Source: Tubulanus polymorphus (taxonomy: Eukaryota > Nemertea > Palaeonemertea > Tubulaniformes > Tubulanidae). From it: DNA of 64,000 bases. Numbering within the stretch: position 1 is the stretch's first letter; each line of letters begins with the position of its first letter. Made by a program: the position numbers and the translations under genes. The DNA lies in NCBI RefSeq assembly GCF_964204645.1, contig NC_134036.1, positions 5,715,600-5,779,599 on the forward strand, written 5' to 3'. Below the pieces are notes generated by a model. The model made no database searches and had not been told where the DNA came from. It worked only from the letters and a program-made list of their open reading frames with translations. Below are positions 13,434 to 26,079 of this stretch, one piece after another.

Positions 13434-16417
13434 CTAGTTTGATGTTATCGATTGCGATAAGCGCTGTCGCATTTAAGTTCGTTCGCAAGGCGACTATCGT
13501 GATCTGAAAAAAAAAATGAATCGAGGCACCTTAGATTCAAAACAGGCGAGTAAAGCACTGTATCTATGCACTTGAAACGGTATGTCCGCGGTACGCGTAG
13601 TCTTATAGACCACTCGAAAATGAATGCGATATCGTGCGTAAAACATGTATAGTAATTGGCAGGCGCGGACGCAGAAAGGATTTGAGGGATCGTGACAGCC
13701 CCCCCCCCCCACACCTGCCTGCTCAGCTACCATAACAAAAAATTCTTATCGTTTTCTCGGAGGAATGTATTCAAGACAAAGTGGGCGGACAGTATTACCT
13801 CATAATCGGTACCATTTCGTCTTATGTTAGGCAAAACAATATGTTGTGTTGGCCCCCTGTTATTAGAGATTTTAGTCGTTGGTTTATCATAAACATTATT
13901 TCGTCAACCCCCTCCAGGAATAAATCCTGGATCCGGGCCTGAATCAGTCTGGTAAATTAGGAATTATCAGTAATGCCTAAAAGGCCGGATAATGGCTTAT
14001 TTTCGTGCGAGTCGTCGATATAACCCGTGATCTCGACTGGGTTCTTACCGCTATATCGTTGTCCGCAGCTATGTTTATGTGTAGAGAATCCCACTGAGAA
14101 CTAATGCTGGTTTGCTGCCAATTCCATGCGGCGAGATGGGTGGTGGCAGAGAAGGCTTCAACGCCGAGATATACATTCTCGTCGAAGACGACATAGTAGT
14201 TAAAACTGAGCGTCATGTTACTGGTAAAGTTCAGCTCTTTTCGATATAACGCGGCGGCTATGCACGTCGTGCTATTATCCATCAACACGTACGCGTATGA
14301 ACCTGCAATAGATGACGTATCGAAGATATTTTCACGAACGCGGCGGTATCAACGAAATCCTCGGATAAAGTTATATCTTCAGAGAACAATTCTAAATTGT
14401 ATCTCAAAAATGAAACAGTCACAGCCAATGACACGAAATTTCCATTATTGTTTTACGCGCCTTCCTTAAAGTGACGTGTCTTTATCAAACTGTAACTGTG
14501 TTTGATTGTTGCAGCCTAGATAAATTAAGTTAACACCATAAAAACAGAAATTTTCACCATTCTAACTATTCATTCGTTTAAATTTTGTGCCAAAAGAGGG
14601 GTGGACGATATTTAACGGCACTAGAGGTTTTAGTTTTAAAAACGTTTAAATCCGTCCAAAAAGGGGACGTCCAAAAGACAGCCTCAAAATGGCGCCTGGT
14701 AATTGGAAACTTCCCTATTGCGCTGGCTTCAATAACCGATTCTCTATTTTTCTATGTTCTTTCCGATTTCTTTTTTCTTTTTTTATCGTTTTGTAACATT
14801 CAATAATGATGATAATGATGATAATAATGATAAAATCGATATAAAAGTCATGGTCTTTATCCGGTCGAAACGGGGCACTCTTTCTGCAGAATGCAGAGGG
14901 AGGGCAGTTTTAAATTATAAGGTTCCGCCTCGCGTTACCAGATGATAATGATAGTGACAGTCTCAGATTTGACACTACCGGTGCCACTCAAGTCAAGGAG
15001 TGCTCCTACTGATCTCGGCTGGTTGCGGTCTGCGCCACGCGTGCTGTTAACGCGCGTAATTATACCATTCTATGGTAACCGATTTATAACGGTTGGCTGC
15101 GCGATGACGTCACGCACATAAGGTCTACGAGAATCTTTCTATTAGAGTGATGAATGGGTTTTTCCGTCATTTGTTATACTTGCATTTTAGTTAGTCAATC
15201 CTCGCGACTCGCTACCAGGCGAGTGTGTGATACCGTTTCACTTACCTTCTCCATCGAGAGGACCATTTGGTCCTACATTCGAGTTCGGTACAGCGCCCGA
15301 GCTGAACATCCATTTACAGTACGGATAGTCAAGAACGGTTAACCACGTCCCAATCGTTTTGTCGTTGAAATCCACCAAATCTAAAAACAAGGAAGTAAAT
15401 ATCTGGGCCACTTATCGAAATGCATCTATCGTGACTAATAAAGATGATCGCATCTTGAATAACTCGTCGTGTTACGCGTACTCGACAAGCTGAATAACCA
15501 CTGACCAAGCGGACTATATTGGCTCACTGCTAAGCGCGCTTACTTGCTACGTGCGAGACCCGGGTTCGATCCCCGGTAAGTGCGCGTAATTTCGCTGTCA
15601 CTTCTCTTAGACGTTACATTGGCGGCGAACACATTACTTACCGGTAACCGTGTCTTCTAAATACAAAGAAGTAGAAAAGTCGTAACACAAATAAAAGGAA
15701 CGATTTAAACAAGGTCATACGGGCGCGTGTTGCAAGTATTCCCTTTCCGCATGTCGCGGGATTTCTTAATGACGTCACTAAGCGACCGTGCGAAGTTACA
15801 AAAGACGTTTCGGCGAATTTGACCGCGTCACATAATCGATCGTATTGAAATATTGAATTGAATTGAAGATGTCAAAATGAATCAAATATTGAATAAATGT
15901 GAATTGAATTTAGAATGAATCTAGACCTGCGCCGTGGGGGCTAAAGGGCCCGTTGCTCAAGGAGGCTCAATTTAAGTATCATCTATATGAAGAATTACAA
16001 TGTATGATTTAGCTACGTCTAAAGCCTCATTGTTGCCGTAACGCATTGGATGTTCTTGAACAAATGGAGTGTATGGCAGAACCCCAGTACATAAAATCTT
16101 ACCAGGCTCGGTTCTAGAGGGAGGGTTCAGGGCTCAGTTACGAACACAATTTCTAAATCGTTTCCTTGAGGGATGTACTTAAGCCAAAGCGGACGGACAG
16201 TACCACATAATCGAAACCATATCATCTTATGTTTGGCCAAATATGCCATGTATAGGCCCCCTACCATATTAAACATTTTAGTCGGCAGTATAACTTTGAA
16301 ATTTTTCATGAATCTCTCCTGGAAGAAATTCTGGATCGGCGACTGCTTACCGCTGTTATCAGCTGCGCATGGCGTCATCAACAGCAACATGGCTCCCAGT
16401 GTTAGGAAATAGTACAT
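13434..16417 (-). CDS. Secreted MAM-domain protein, 3' end not found
   Basis: Four minus-strand exons join in phase: 16417-16351 (signal peptide, MYYFLTLGAMLLLMTPCAA), 15380-15246, 14302-14049 and 13503-13434. Together they give 175 residues and remain open at a gtaatc donor. The mature part is a MAM domain: DYPYCKW near its start, then GPNGPLDGEGSYAYVLMDN, then the beta-rich LSFNYYVV...LGVEAFSA stretch, WDSLHINI, and the diagnostic end VALRTNLNATALIAIDNIKL. MAM domains are extracellular adhesion modules. Several Asn-x-Ser/Thr glycosylation sites occur. Exon 1 begins with ATG right after its acceptor, as in the WSC gene, so a 5' UTR exon lies upstream. The downstream exon or exons were not identified. 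Confidence 0.8.
13745..13942. repeat. Dispersed repeat, copy 1 ('ctggatccgcgcctg' family)
   Basis: About 190 bp aligns with 16150-16345 and, less completely, with 41085-41236. Shared landmarks are 'ggcggacagta...cataatcg', 'ccccct', 'ttttagtcg' and an end near ctggatccgggcctg. It lies in the intron between MAM exons 3 and 4. The element class is unknown. Confidence 0.5.
15508..15590 (+). repeat. tRNA-like sequence (SINE head or decayed tRNA)
   Basis: Contains a perfect T-arm (CCGGG-TTCGATC-CCCGG, about 15562-15578) and a possible acceptor pairing GCGGACT/AGTGCGC. The acceptor is offset by two bases and the D and anticodon arms pair poorly. It is not called as a working tRNA. Confidence 0.35.
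16150..16345. repeat. Dispersed repeat, copy 2, abutting the MAM signal-peptide exon
   Basis: Aligns with 13745-13942. It lies immediately downstream (minus strand) of the signal exon's gtaagc donor. The open frame that continues from the signal peptide into this stretch is therefore intronic read-through. Confidence 0.5.
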
Positions 16418-16734
16418 CTGAAATAATAGACACAATACAGATTCTTATAGACAGATTCATACAGATTCTTATATCTTAACAAGCATTCAACATTGCGTTT
16501 GCTAGCAATTACTAGTCAAATTCGGCAGCATTCGTTTGTCATAATAAACAATCGTACCCGGTACCTATACAAGCAAAGGGGCAGAAAATCCGAATTATTA
16601 GCTGATTACCTTTATCTGATAGCTGCGGAACTTTTCAGATTATTTGCGTTGTCGTCTAAGTTGTATCCAGCAACTGCAATCACAGGTGGTAACGAGATGC
16701 GAATATATAGCTGAGTTTGAATTATACTTGAAAA

Positions 16735-17345
16735 CAGCTGGTGGAATCCTGCTATTGTGTCAGTAAAAAAATGCTGATAGGACCATAGAGTTGTAGATTT
16801 AAGAGATTACTATTTCACGTTGCGTAACAAAACAAACGCATTCGCGTTAAAAGTAGCCAGAGAAAACGCGAAGAATTGATGAATGCAAATAATGATACAA
16901 TGATGCACAGATGGTGGGATCCAGTCATTGTGTTTGTGGAGAATGCTGATAGGACCTGTACGCCCGAGAATTTTACTGACAATTGACACCTTTATCTGTA
17001 TGTGTCAGCACGACCTGCAACGCCATTAAAAGTAGCCAGACGAGACCTGAAGAATTAATGAATAGAAACAATGCAAAGCTATTGTTTGGAACTAGACATT
17101 GTGTTAACGAAGAATGTCGATAGAACCTGCATTGCTTATTTGCTGATTTTACGGATTATTCGCACTATTGTCAGTCTGTGTCTCTGAACCGAACGCACCA
17201 ACGTTGAAAGAAGTCATACAAAACGCGAAAAATTGACGAATACGAACATTGATAAACAGACGGTGACAACTAGTCATTGTGTTTGCGAACAATGCCAATA
17301 GAACTGCACGTCTGAGAATTGCAAAAATTTGGACAGTTGATGAAT
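16735..17345. repeat. Degenerate tandem repeat, about 175-185 bp period, four units
   Basis: Recurring 'cattgtgtttgyg..gaatgctgataggacctg' and 'aaaagtagccag...gaagaattgatgaat' blocks start near 16740, 16920, 17090 and 17270. No coding signal. Confidence 0.6.
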
Positions 17346-17539
17346 AAAAAGTAAAGAATACTGACAGGACTTGCATTTCTTGGAGTTGCAAAGAGTGCAA
17401 TTGGTGGTGGGCATAGGCTTTGAGAAGCGATTTGATCAATGATTTGAGAACCATTCATTTTTATGAGATCATGTACATAACACGTGTATGAATTCAAGTA
17501 GTCGTTTACTTTTCAAAACTTATATGTAAGAAATAGAAA

Positions 17540-18130
17540 GAAATCATCTTCTTTCTGTTTCTAAAGTTTCTTCTGTATGCCCCTGGCACTAATTCGTAAG
17601 CTTTGATTATGATTGGTTTTACAGTATCGTAATCAGCACTTGGCTCCGTTGACAGAACTGAGCAACAGTGCTTTTGCCAATTCTAAGTAGCAGCCACTTT
17701 CTCGAAATGAAGAAAATACTTATCCGCATCTTTTTCGATGATCTTCGGAACCATTCGTATCCGTCTGGGGACATCAAATACCGGTTGAAGAACGACGTGT
17801 TGATAATAATCGAATTCCATCTCTTGTTGTAGCTCAATCTCACGAATTCTTAGTTGAAATTGTCGTGCTTGTCTGAAATTGTTGTTCTAGACGTCTAACT
17901 TCTAGAGATGTGCCTTCAGCTCGTTCCGAACATTTCACAGAGGAAATAATTTCGTTAGCGGCAATATATTCAGACACCGCAATCGGGATTTCTTGCTCTT
18001 TAAAGTTTGACTCAATATTCGGACGTTCGAATCGGTTTTTTTTCGATTTGATAATTGTAATAGATCAGTTTTGAGCGTACGCTCAAACAAATCCAACGAC
18101 GGGCGGACGAAAGAGGGATGTACTATATCA
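17540..18130 (-). pseudogene. Ty3/Gypsy-type retrotransposon gag remnant
   Basis: On the minus strand, one frame of about 17885-17540 reads like an LTR-retrotransposon Gag: IREIELQQEMEFDYY, VPKIIEKDADKYFLHFEKVA, a stop in frame, then SADYDTVKPIIIKAYELVPG and AYRRNFRN. A Gag N-terminal-like stretch (SLDLFERTLKTDLLQLS) lies upstream near 18090-18040 in a shifted frame. Stops and frameshifts break it. No pol or LTRs were found. Confidence 0.75.
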
Positions 18131-18439
18131 GCCGACAAATCAGCTATGGTTGTAATACAAAAAGTCTGACGGGGACCAAGGTAATAGATAGCGCAGTACC
18201 TTTGGCTCGGGAGTTCATTCGAACCAGTACAAAACTGATTCAGTTTCCCGGGCGAACACTCAATTTCTGTTACGGTCAGAAAGAACCACGACGAAACCAG
18301 CTACAAGACAACTCGTGGCATTTCACGATACAATCACGTAGTATATTTTCAAGTACTAACTTTAATGAACTCCCGACAGAACAAGACGTCCTGGTAATAT
18401 TGCAGATCGATGACATGCGCAGATATCCATGAAACAGGA

Positions 18440-18723
18440 ACGGCCAATACTGCCCAGAACAATTCATGCAATACAATATTGAATGTGCGAATAACAAATA
18501 TTTATTTACACTTTTTATCTATAACAAGTACGTTACAAAGGGTCGGTCTAATGTTTAGTATTCCAAAGACAGGCTATACGAATCTAGGACAAAAACAGGT
18601 GGGAGTGTAACCTAAAGGTCACCTATAGGTCATGATCTCACATTTTGGAGGCCGGAAGGGCAACAGCCACGCAAATTTATTGTTATCAACTATTTATTTC
18701 TTATAAATTTCACTGGACACTTT
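18440..18723. other. Short spacer downstream of the truncated sugar-enzyme gene
   Basis: AT-rich, with no gene seen. It marks the edge of the tandem array. Confidence 0.4.
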
Positions 18724-20344
18724 TTAAGGAACATAGGTTGAATGGTTTAATCGAATATTTGGAGTAGTTAGGGACGGCTGAGAACTATCATATAGTTGGT
18801 CCCCATCCACCGCCACCAGATGAAGCCACGATTTACGGTTGGTTTCCCCGTCGGTTGTCTCCGGCAGAACTCGACGCCTATCGTCGACGTCACCGTCACC
18901 CTTTGCTCGTGGAAATCCCGGGTTTTCTTCGACTTCGACGACGATTGCTGCCGGCACGAGCCCCCCGCTATCGTCCACGACGAATCTTCGACCGGTGCGA
19001 GGACAGACGAGGTCGGTGGATAGTTTATCGCATTTTTCGTTGACCCAGCCACGCTGTACGGCTGGGTTACCGTACACGAGCGCGTACGCTTTCACGTCCT
19101 TGGTGACGACGGCGCCGGCTCCGATCATCGCGTACCGGCCGATGCGCACGCCGCACACGACCGTTGCGTTGGCGCCGATCGTCGCGCCGCGCTCTACGAC
19201 TGTCGATTCGGGTTTCCAGTCTCTTTTTTCGGCACGGGGATGGCGATTATTGGTGAATGTGCACGACGGGCCGCAGAATACTCCGTCCGCTAGCGTCACG
19301 TAGCGGCAGACGCTGACGTTATTCTGCAGTTTGCAACCGCGCCCGATTGTGACGCCCGCATCGATGTACACGTTCTGACCTAGTTGACAGTCGGGACCAA
19401 TAACAGCGCCGGACCTTACTTGCGAATACAGCCAGATTTTTGTGCCCGATCCGATTTTACAGCCTGGTTCCAATACGGACGTCTCGTGCACGAAGTAATC
19501 GTGTTTGCTTTCCATTCGTAAATCCTGGACTCGAACCCGATGACGGAAAACATCTCGTCTTTCATAACAAGTGACGTTATCGAAGTTACCTTCGTCGAAT
19601 TGGGCCCGATTCAAATATTCGTCGATTAGGCGCCAAGAACCGTCCGATTCGAGAGACTCGTGCGCCAGTTCCAAGAGGCACAATACATCGATGCCGAGAT
19701 CGTCCGGCGCACACGACTCCGTGCTTCCGTCGCCATAAGACACGATCGCCTTCGCGAAAGCGGAGTGCTCCGATTTCAAAGGCTCCTCTACGCAGCAGGG
19801 GACGAAAAAACCACCATCGCTAGCGTCTGGAGTACCGGTCAACGAAAATCTCACAGCGTCTACGTCGGAGTCGGTCGGGTAGAATTTTAGTTTTTTGCTC
19901 CAAGGCTGCCCGTCGTCAAACACAAACGCGCCTGCCTTACCGTTGACCACGATTTTGTGTCCCTTGACTGGATAATCCCAAATCATCGTCGACGTGGTTT
20001 TCAGGCCGGTGCCGTCGCCGAACTCCATACGAATATCGACCTCTTGCGAGAGGCCCCTTGTCGTTTGACCGACCGCTCTGAGTCGCAGGGGCATGCGACC
20101 GCCGGCTACGGCCAGTATGACGTCGATATCGTGCGGTTCCATACGCCAGTCAACACGATCGGTCGTGTCCGAGCGGTACCAGTAGGTTCGCACGGTCGTC
20201 ACGTCACCGATCGCGCCGCTCGAGATCGACCGCAACATCGCCTGTACGGCGTTGTGGTGTAGCATCTGATGCCCAGTCGTTACCAGCAGACGGCGTGAGT
20301 CGGCTCGACGCACCAGTCTCCTCGCTTGCGCGTACGACAGAGTC

Positions 20345-20376
<32 letters not shown>

Positions 20377-20622
20377 TCGTAACGCCTGTTCGGCCAGGTC
20401 GTAATGGCTGCGGTCAGGCGTGGCGATGACCACAGCGTCGACGGAATCATCGGCGAGCATCTCGTCCAGGCTGTAAACGGCGACGCCCGGGTGTGTTCGG
20501 CGAAATGACGCGACGGTCGCAACGTCCCCGTCGCATACGCCGGCCAGCGAGCCGCGCTCGATCAAAACCCGCACGTGGTTCTTACCACAGTAGCCGCAAC
20601 CTATCACTCCTATTCTCAACAT
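18724..20622 (-). CDS. Truncated copy: dehydrogenase + N-acetyltransferase fusion lacking the aminotransferase
   Basis: Single intact minus-strand frame of 632 residues from MLRIGVIGCGYCGKN to the stop at 18724-18726. The ATG was chosen because it matches the start in both full copies and follows a ttattatttcag-like acceptor 14 bases upstream (a probable 5' UTR intron). Residues 1 to about 340 are a Gfo/Idh/MocA dehydrogenase: GCGYCG dinucleotide fold, VEKPMT, and EPHDID in place of GPHDIA. About 380-530 is a hexapeptide-repeat acetyltransferase (LADGVFCGPSCTFTN, GAGAVVTKDV, YGNPAVQRGW). It ends with a short unrelated tail (LTTPNIRLNHSTYVP) where the long copies continue through a linker into the aminotransferase. 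It is visibly more diverged than the other two copies. It could be a working bifunctional enzyme or a relic. Confidence 0.85.
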
Positions 20623-21724
20623 TTCGCTTCTTTGCCTGAAATAGTACGATGATGAAATATACAATATCCGCATGTCATGGATTTTCCTCGTAGAATTAAA
20701 ACGGGCTCATTATCTAGTGAGTGGGATACGGCGCCGACGACGTTCTTTTCGCGCGCAGTGCTGAGCGACGAACAAAGTTCGCACGAATCGAGTTGGCCGC
20801 TAACGCTGCGCGGGTAACACTCCAAATCCCGTCTTGAGATTGAGCGAACTCGCAGTTAGGCTGGGTATCGACGATGCGAAAGACATAAAGCGAAATGAAA
20901 CGGGATGTTACAAATTAGCCTGAAATGTACCCCTGTTTTTACTATTTCGACGTTTACTTACATATCCTCGAACTAGACGATCAATGCCTGTGTACGATGC
21001 GCGTATTGTGGCTGCGCTTATATTCACTATGAAAATGAATATATGCACAGCCGCATTATGCGATTCGAGTTAAAAACGAATAAATCATGAGGTTTTACTA
21101 TCGCTCTCGGCTGCGTCTAAATCATCGTTTTAGGTCAATCGAGCAATTCGGATACGAAATTACTAGCAATTCTATAGCATGATTTTATTTCCCGACGACG
21201 AAACGAAGGCCTTGTGATGACGGTAATTGATAGATATGATATGGTATGATATGATTCGTTTCCGAGTAAAATTTTACAGAATCAATGAATAAGCAAATAC
21301 GTTGAAAATGTTATAATATCAAAAGAAGGTCTGCTTTGAGCAACAGTTAGCTTATACAAGAAAACAGCCCTAGAAAAGAGTGAGAAAAATATATAATTAC
21401 GGATCATTATATAACGTATCGACATACATCCGAGGAATTTCGGTAGGTAGCCGCGCATGCGCAATGGTTTCAACCGCATCGATACGGTCAGACGAGAAGG
21501 CGTTTCATCCAATGCTATTTTCATAGCGTAAGGCGTCGCGACCGCCTGATACTGATCTTTAACCACCGATCATTTATCGAACATTATAGCGGATAAATAA
21601 AAAAATATCCACACGAGGTCAGCGGTATTTACGCGACATTTTGAATTCAGTTCATATATAGCGCCATTCTCGCGCGAGATTATCAACCACCGGGAAATGA
21701 AATCCAAGCCAGTTTACAAGCCCC

Positions 21725-22198
21725 TTGCGATATAAGAAACCACCCAAACCACCAATTAGACTTTGTCTGGCGGAACTCGATTATCCGGCTCCGTTCAGGC
21801 CTGAAAGTAAGTCACAAGTAAATCATAATTTTGTCACCAAGAAGATAGATTTGTATAAAAAGGCTCAAATTCTGCATGTTCTGCGGAGTAAGAACAAGCT
21901 CTCTGTCGAAAAAATACTGTTAGCTGCCGCGAAACGAAATAAATATAAAGATGCTGAAATTGTAAACGAAATTGATATATTCCAAATACTACTCGTCCAA
22001 CGACGTACTTTAACGGTTGAAACTGTAAGTACTTCTAAGGGAGTGATGTTATATCGTATTGGTGATCATGATCGACGCATCGATAGAATGGATGATCACG
22101 AGTGTACTAGATGTGGTTCTGGGTTCAGCTTGAGTGTATGGACTATACAACGCGCCGGGAAGCTAGATACACCGGTTTTTGTCTTTAGTTCCAACTAG
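21725..22198 (+). CDS. Hypothetical frame repeated in both duplication units (unit A version)
   Basis: Open frame of 157 residues beginning MRYKKPPKPPIRLCLAELDY, with a basic middle (KKIDLYKKAQILHVL, KILLAAAKRNKYKD). It is convergent with the sugar-enzyme gene. I recognise no family. The unit B copy has a one-base indel after the EIDI stretch and stops at 98 residues, which argues against selection on the C-terminal part. A gtaagt follows 'ttgaaact' near 22025, so it may instead be an exon. Confidence 0.25.
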   Translation: MRYKKPPKPPIRLCLAELDYPAPFRPESKSQVNHNFVTKKIDLYKKAQILHVLRSKNKLSVEKILLAAAKRNKYKDAEIVNEIDIFQILLVQRRTLTVETVSTSKGVMLYRIGDHDRRIDRMDDHECTRCGSGFSLSVWTIQRAGKLDTPVFVFSSN

Positions 22199-22375
22199 TC
22201 GCGGATTTTACTTCAGTCCAGAAATGTTTCAATCAGAACCGTAACTAACGCCTAATCTGGGAGTCGATATAAATTCAGTAAAAATATGCCACAATATGTG
22301 AATATTGTGTATTTAAAGATATACTTCGGTGTGTAAATAAAGCTAAAAAATCGCTTCGCTTTTAATGATTTTGAT

Positions 22376-25300
22376 TTACTTTCGTAGGGATTCAACGAGG
22401 GCTCCGGCGACGCGTTCGACCTCGTCGCGGCGCAGGTAACCATGAACGGGCAGGCTGAGTATACGCGGTTGAATTGCGTCGCTGACCGTCAACTCCGGTC
22501 GCAAGTAGTCGGCGAAGGCGGGCAGTTCGTGCAGCGGTCCCGGCTCGTAGTAGACGTTCGTTTGTATCCGGTGCCGCCGATGAAGATCGTCAACGACGCG
22601 GCCGCGGTCGCAGTCGGCCGGTAAGACGACCGTGTACGCCGTCCACGAGGACGACACGCCGGCAGGTAGCGTCGGGGTCGCAACGCCGTGCGGCGATAGC
22701 AGCCCGCAATATCGCTCGGCGACGCGACGCCGCGATTCGATTTCGTCGGGGAATATTTTCAGTTTTTCTAGCAGTACGGCCGCTTGTACGGTATCTAAAC
22801 GACTGTTCATGCCGACTCGTTCGATGTGGTATTTGTGGCGCGGACTGCGGCCGTGAGCGCGCAGACTCCTGACCGCGGCCGCTAACTCGTCGCTGTTGGT
22901 GAATACGGCTCCGCCATCTCCGTAACATCCTAAATAGGAACAGAAATATCGGAATACGTTATTATCGAATGGGTTATACTGCAGTAATATAGAATCCCAC
23001 TTGTGGCAAGCGAGGATCCGCCAGGTTCGCTAGTAGTTATTCGGTCCTCCACGCTCATTTTGTTCTATATTTCAATAGGCCAAGACGAAAATAAAGAACC
23101 TTTCTCCAAGAAAATTAAGTTAACAACAAAAGAATCTTCCACTAATATCAATGAATTATATACGCCAAACCGACGAATAAGTAGAAAATAATTGTAATTA
23201 TATATTAGGCGGGTCCTTTGAAAATGCATGGATTCGGGAGAATGTTTGATGCAACTAATTTCTATAACGATTGTTGAAATTGAATGCTCGTAACGCCATC
23301 TGGCGGGATAGCTTGTGTGGCCGTCCCCCAAATCGGCTGAAATTAACACACGTCATACCTAGAGCTTTCGCCGGGTAGAAACTGGTCGTCGTTATTTCGC
23401 ACAGGTTTCCCACTTTCACGCCGTTGCGCTCGGCGCCGAAACTTTGCGCGGCGTCGGCCACGACCCACAGGTCGTTGACTCGAGCGACGGCGTCGATCGC
23501 GTCGTAGTCGGCCGGCTGGCCGTACAGGTCGACCGCCACGACGCCGGTAGGTCGCAGCCCGTTGCGTGTGGCCAACTCGATTGCTGAAACAAAAGAAAAG
23601 ATTTTAGATCTAGATGGAAATGTTGTATCAAATATGCCATATGAAATAAATGCGATGAATCAAAATAGCAGCCAATTATCTGTTAGTTTGAACAGGATTT
23701 TATTGCGAGTATCAAAACAGTTTTAAAAAGTGCTCAATTAGATAATAATTCGTTTTTTAAGGGACCTTTAAGTGCTGATAGTGTTTTTTTAGCGTTCATC
23801 TCCAAAGGTTCTTCACCGCTCTTTATTCCGAATACATGATTCATTTTCTAGCTGTTCGCTTGCATTTTATCCTCCTAAAAATAACGTCATTTACCTTTTA
23901 AGAGACTCTTCTCGTCCATGTTGAACGTGTCTCGATGAACGTCGACGAACACGGGCGTCGCGCCGGTCGTTACGACCGCTTCGACCGTGGCGCAGAACGT
24001 GTTCGCCGGCACGAACACCGCCTGGTGCGGTCGCGTGGCGCCCTTCGCCGTCAGAGCCAGGCGCAGCGCGTCGGTGCCGCTGGCGCAGGTCACCGCGTGT
24101 TTACAACCGCAGAATCGAGACAACTCGCCTTCCAGCAGAGCGACGTCCGGACCGAATACGAACTGACAGCTATCGATTACGGATATGACGCGTGATTTAA
24201 GGGATTTTTCGATCGCTTTCAGTTGCCGTTCCAAACCGGCGAACGTGATTGGAGCCGGTGAAATATCGCCATCGGCAGAAGCAGTCGGAGTTTCGAGCCG
24301 AGGGTTATGGCTGATTCGATTCGTATCTTCTTGGTTGAGCAGTGATTCGCAGTTGGTTTCCTTGTTACTTGAATCCTCGGAGAATCGAAACCCATCGCAT
24401 ATATCTATGACCCTAACAGTCTTGTTGGGTTCGGGGTGAATGGCGTTTTCCTTGTCGGTTGCTGCCGAAGACGGCTGAAAACTATCATCGAGTTGGTCCC
24501 CATCCGACGCCGCCAGATAGAGCCACGATTTGCGGTTGGTTTCCCCGTCGGTTGTCTCCGGCAAAAGTCGAAGCCTCTCGTCGACGTCACCGTCATCCTT
24601 TGCTCGTGGAAATCCCGGAGTTACTTCGACTCCGGCGACGCTTGCTGCCGGTACGAGCCGTCCGCTACCGTCCACGACGAATCGTTTACCGGTGCGAGGA
24701 CAGACGAGGTCAGCGGTTAGTTTATCGCGTTTGTCGTTGACCCAGCCGCGCTGTACGGCCGGGTTACCGTACACGAGCGCGAACGCTTTCACGTCCTTGG
24801 TGACGACGGCGCCGGCTCCGATCATCGCGTACCGGCCGATGCGCACGCCGCAGACGACCGTCGCGTTGGCACCGATCGTCGCACCGCACTCGACGACTGC
24901 CGATGCGGGTTTCCAGTTTTTCAGTTCGGCACGCGGGTGGCGGTCGTTGGTGAACGTACACGACGGGCCGCAGAATACGCCGTCCGCTAGCGTCACGTAG
25001 CGGCAGACGCTGATGTTATTCTGCAATTTGCAACCGCGCCCGATTGTGACGCCCGCATCGACGAACACGTTCAGACCTAGTTGGCAGTCGGGACCTATAA
25101 CGGCGTCGGGCATTACGTGCGAATAAAGCCAGATTTTTGTACCCGACCCGATTTTACAGCCCGGTTCCAACACGGACGTGTCGTGAACGAAGTAATCGTA
25201 TTTGCTTTTGATTCGTAAATCCGGGACTCGAACCCGGTGTCTGCCATTATTTCGTCTTTCGATTCCATTTACGCCATCGTCATTACCTTCATCCAATTGG

Positions 25301-26047
25301 TTGAAATCTAAATATTCGTCGACCAAGCGCCAGGAACCGTCCGATTCGAGAGACTCGTGCGCCAGTTCCAAGAGGCAAACGACATCGGCGCCGAGGTCGT
25401 CCGGCGCACACGACTCCGTGCTACCGTCGCCATAAGACGCGATCGCCTTCGCGAAAGCGGAGTGCTCCGATTTTAACGGCTCCTCTTCGCAGCACGGGAC
25501 GAAGAAGCCGCCGTCGCTAGCGTCTGGAGTCCCGGTCATGGAAAATCTGGCGGCACCCACGTCCGAGTCGGTCGGGTAGAATTTTAGTTTCTTGCTCCAA
25601 GGCTGACCGTCGTCAAAGACAAACGCGCCTGCCGTACCGTTGACGACGATTTTGTGTTCCTTGACCGGATAATCCCAAATCATCGTCGACGTGGTTTTCA
25701 GGCCGGTGCCGTCGCCGAACTCCATACGAATATCGACCTCTTGTGAGAGGCCCTTCGTCGCCTGGCCGATCGCTCTGAGTCGCCAGGGCATGCGACCACC
25801 GGCTACGGCCAGTATGACCGCGATGTCGTGCGGTCCTAGATCCCAGTGAACGTGACAGGTCGCGTACGAGCGGCCGCGATGCCGTCGAGTTCGTACGGTC
25901 GTCACGTCACCGATCGCGCCGCACGAGATCGACCGCAACATCGCCCGTACGGCGTTGTGGTGTTGCATCTGATGCCCGGTCGTTATCAGCAGACGGCATG
26001 CGTCGGCTAGACGCACCAATCTCCTCGCTTGCGCGTACGACTGGGTC

Positions 26048-26079
<32 letters not shown>

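Noticed and set aside
15508-15590. Functional tRNA gene
   Set aside because: T-arm perfect, but D and anticodon arms do not fold and the acceptor is offset. Treated as a SINE head or relic.
16127-16435. 102-residue secreted protein read straight through from the MAM signal exon
   Set aside because: The frame runs past a good gtaagc donor into a dispersed repeat. Splicing to the MAM exon keeps phase and gives a recognisable domain.
18839-19303. 154-codon plus-strand frame opposite the acetyltransferase (also 24530-25000 and 30867-31337)
   Set aside because: Exact antisense shadow of the conserved, GC-rich enzyme gene. It appears in all three copies only because the sense codons are conserved.
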